Source of the DNA: Bin52 sp965243345
GTDB taxonomy: Bacteria > Pseudomonadota > Alphaproteobacteria > Thalassobaculales > Thalassobaculaceae
Assembly (NCBI GenBank): GCA_965243345.1
Contig: CBDEUR010000003.1
Coordinates: 2,170,001-2,234,000, forward strand
Length of the DNA: 64,000 nt
Reading direction: 5' to 3'
Shown here: positions 63,867 through 64,000 of the stretch, piece by piece
How positions within the stretch are numbered: position 1 is the first letter of the stretch
How the letters are laid out: each line of letters starts with the position of its first letter
Translations under genes and position numbers: made by a program
Notes under the pieces: generated by a model
The model's input: the letters and a program-made list of their open reading frames with translations, nothing else
Told to the model about the DNA's origin: nothing
Databases searched by the model: none

Positions 63867-64000
63867 CTAAAGAAGGAACACCGCACCGGCAAACAAGAGG
63901 GCGGCGGCGTAGGCCCAGGTGATCCAGGCCGGCAGGCGCGGCCATTTTTCGAGCGCGACCGCGACCGTCAGGAACACTATCCAGACCGGGTTCATGACGC
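63867..64000 (-). CDS. DUF2182-like membrane protein, C-terminal end only
   Basis: The minus-strand frame ending at the TAG 63867-63869 reads VMNPVWIVFLTVAVALEKW, then PAWITWAYAAALLFAGAVFLL, two membrane segments with a conserved GVMN-EK-type pattern of DUF2182. The rest lies beyond the window. DUF2182 proteins are predicted metal-binding membrane proteins found with DUF1326. Confidence 0.7.
   Translation of the reverse strand, partial: VMNPVWIVFLTVAVALEKWPRLPAWITWAYAAALLFAGAVFLL

Overview
The window looks like a chromosomal segment of a GC-rich alphaproteobacterium, probably Rhodospirillales-like. The best evidence is the run murA, DUF2948, hisG, hisD, UPF0262, low-molecular-weight phosphatase, infA, maf, rng, yacG (about 52-59.2 kb), a gene order typical of Alphaproteobacteria. 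The carAB-greA block and the bfd/bfr pair agree with a free-living proteobacterial core. No database search was possible; every name rests on motifs, length and context read from the sequence.

Region 1 (1-7.3 kb, all minus strand) is the most unusual part: a RiPP (ribosomally made, post-translationally modified peptide) gene cluster. In transcription order it has a MalT-type LuxR regulator, a TldD/TldE-like protease pair, a Nif11-type precursor with a Gly-Gly leader end and a 46-residue Gly/Ala/Val core, and a radical SAM maturase with a CX3CX2C cluster motif that runs off the left edge of the window. By eye its base composition is less GC-rich than the rest. A 1.8 kb non-coding stretch with a 14-copy heptanucleotide repeat and a decayed ORF separates it from the core genome.

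Region 2 (9.1-33.6 kb) is mostly housekeeping: a class A penicillin-binding protein, a complete livKHMGF branched-chain amino-acid ABC transporter, bacterioferritin and its ferredoxin sharing a putative iron-responsive operator, a homocysteine methyltransferase/alcohol dehydrogenase pair, an MFS carrier, ELM1-like protein, greA, carB, carA, a YqeY protein, BenE, a two-subunit aconitase X, tRNA-Gly(CCC), a DJ-1/PfpI protein, DUF1289, speD-speE (spermidine synthesis) and an SDR.

Region 3 (33.6-41.4 kb) is accessory. It holds two overlapping P-loop ATPase genes, the second carrying about fourteen TPR-like repeats, preceded by three GTTGNCAAC motifs at exact 15-bp spacing, then a Uma2-like nuclease-fold protein and a lone HigA-like antitoxin.

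Region 4 (41.5-52 kb) has an acyl-CoA synthetase, a family 2 glycosyltransferase, the translationally coupled dTDP-rhamnose genes rmlC-rmlB-rmlD-rmlA ending in an M23 peptidase, an enolase-superfamily enzyme, a YbfB-type MFS carrier and a PuuE-like deacetylase. Region 5 (52-59.5 kb) is the conserved alphaproteobacterial cluster. Region 6 (59.5-64 kb) carries HicAB and Phd/PIN toxin-antitoxin pairs, toxin-like and transposase remnants, a GlcG/HbpS-like protein, DUF1326 and the end of a DUF2182 membrane protein.
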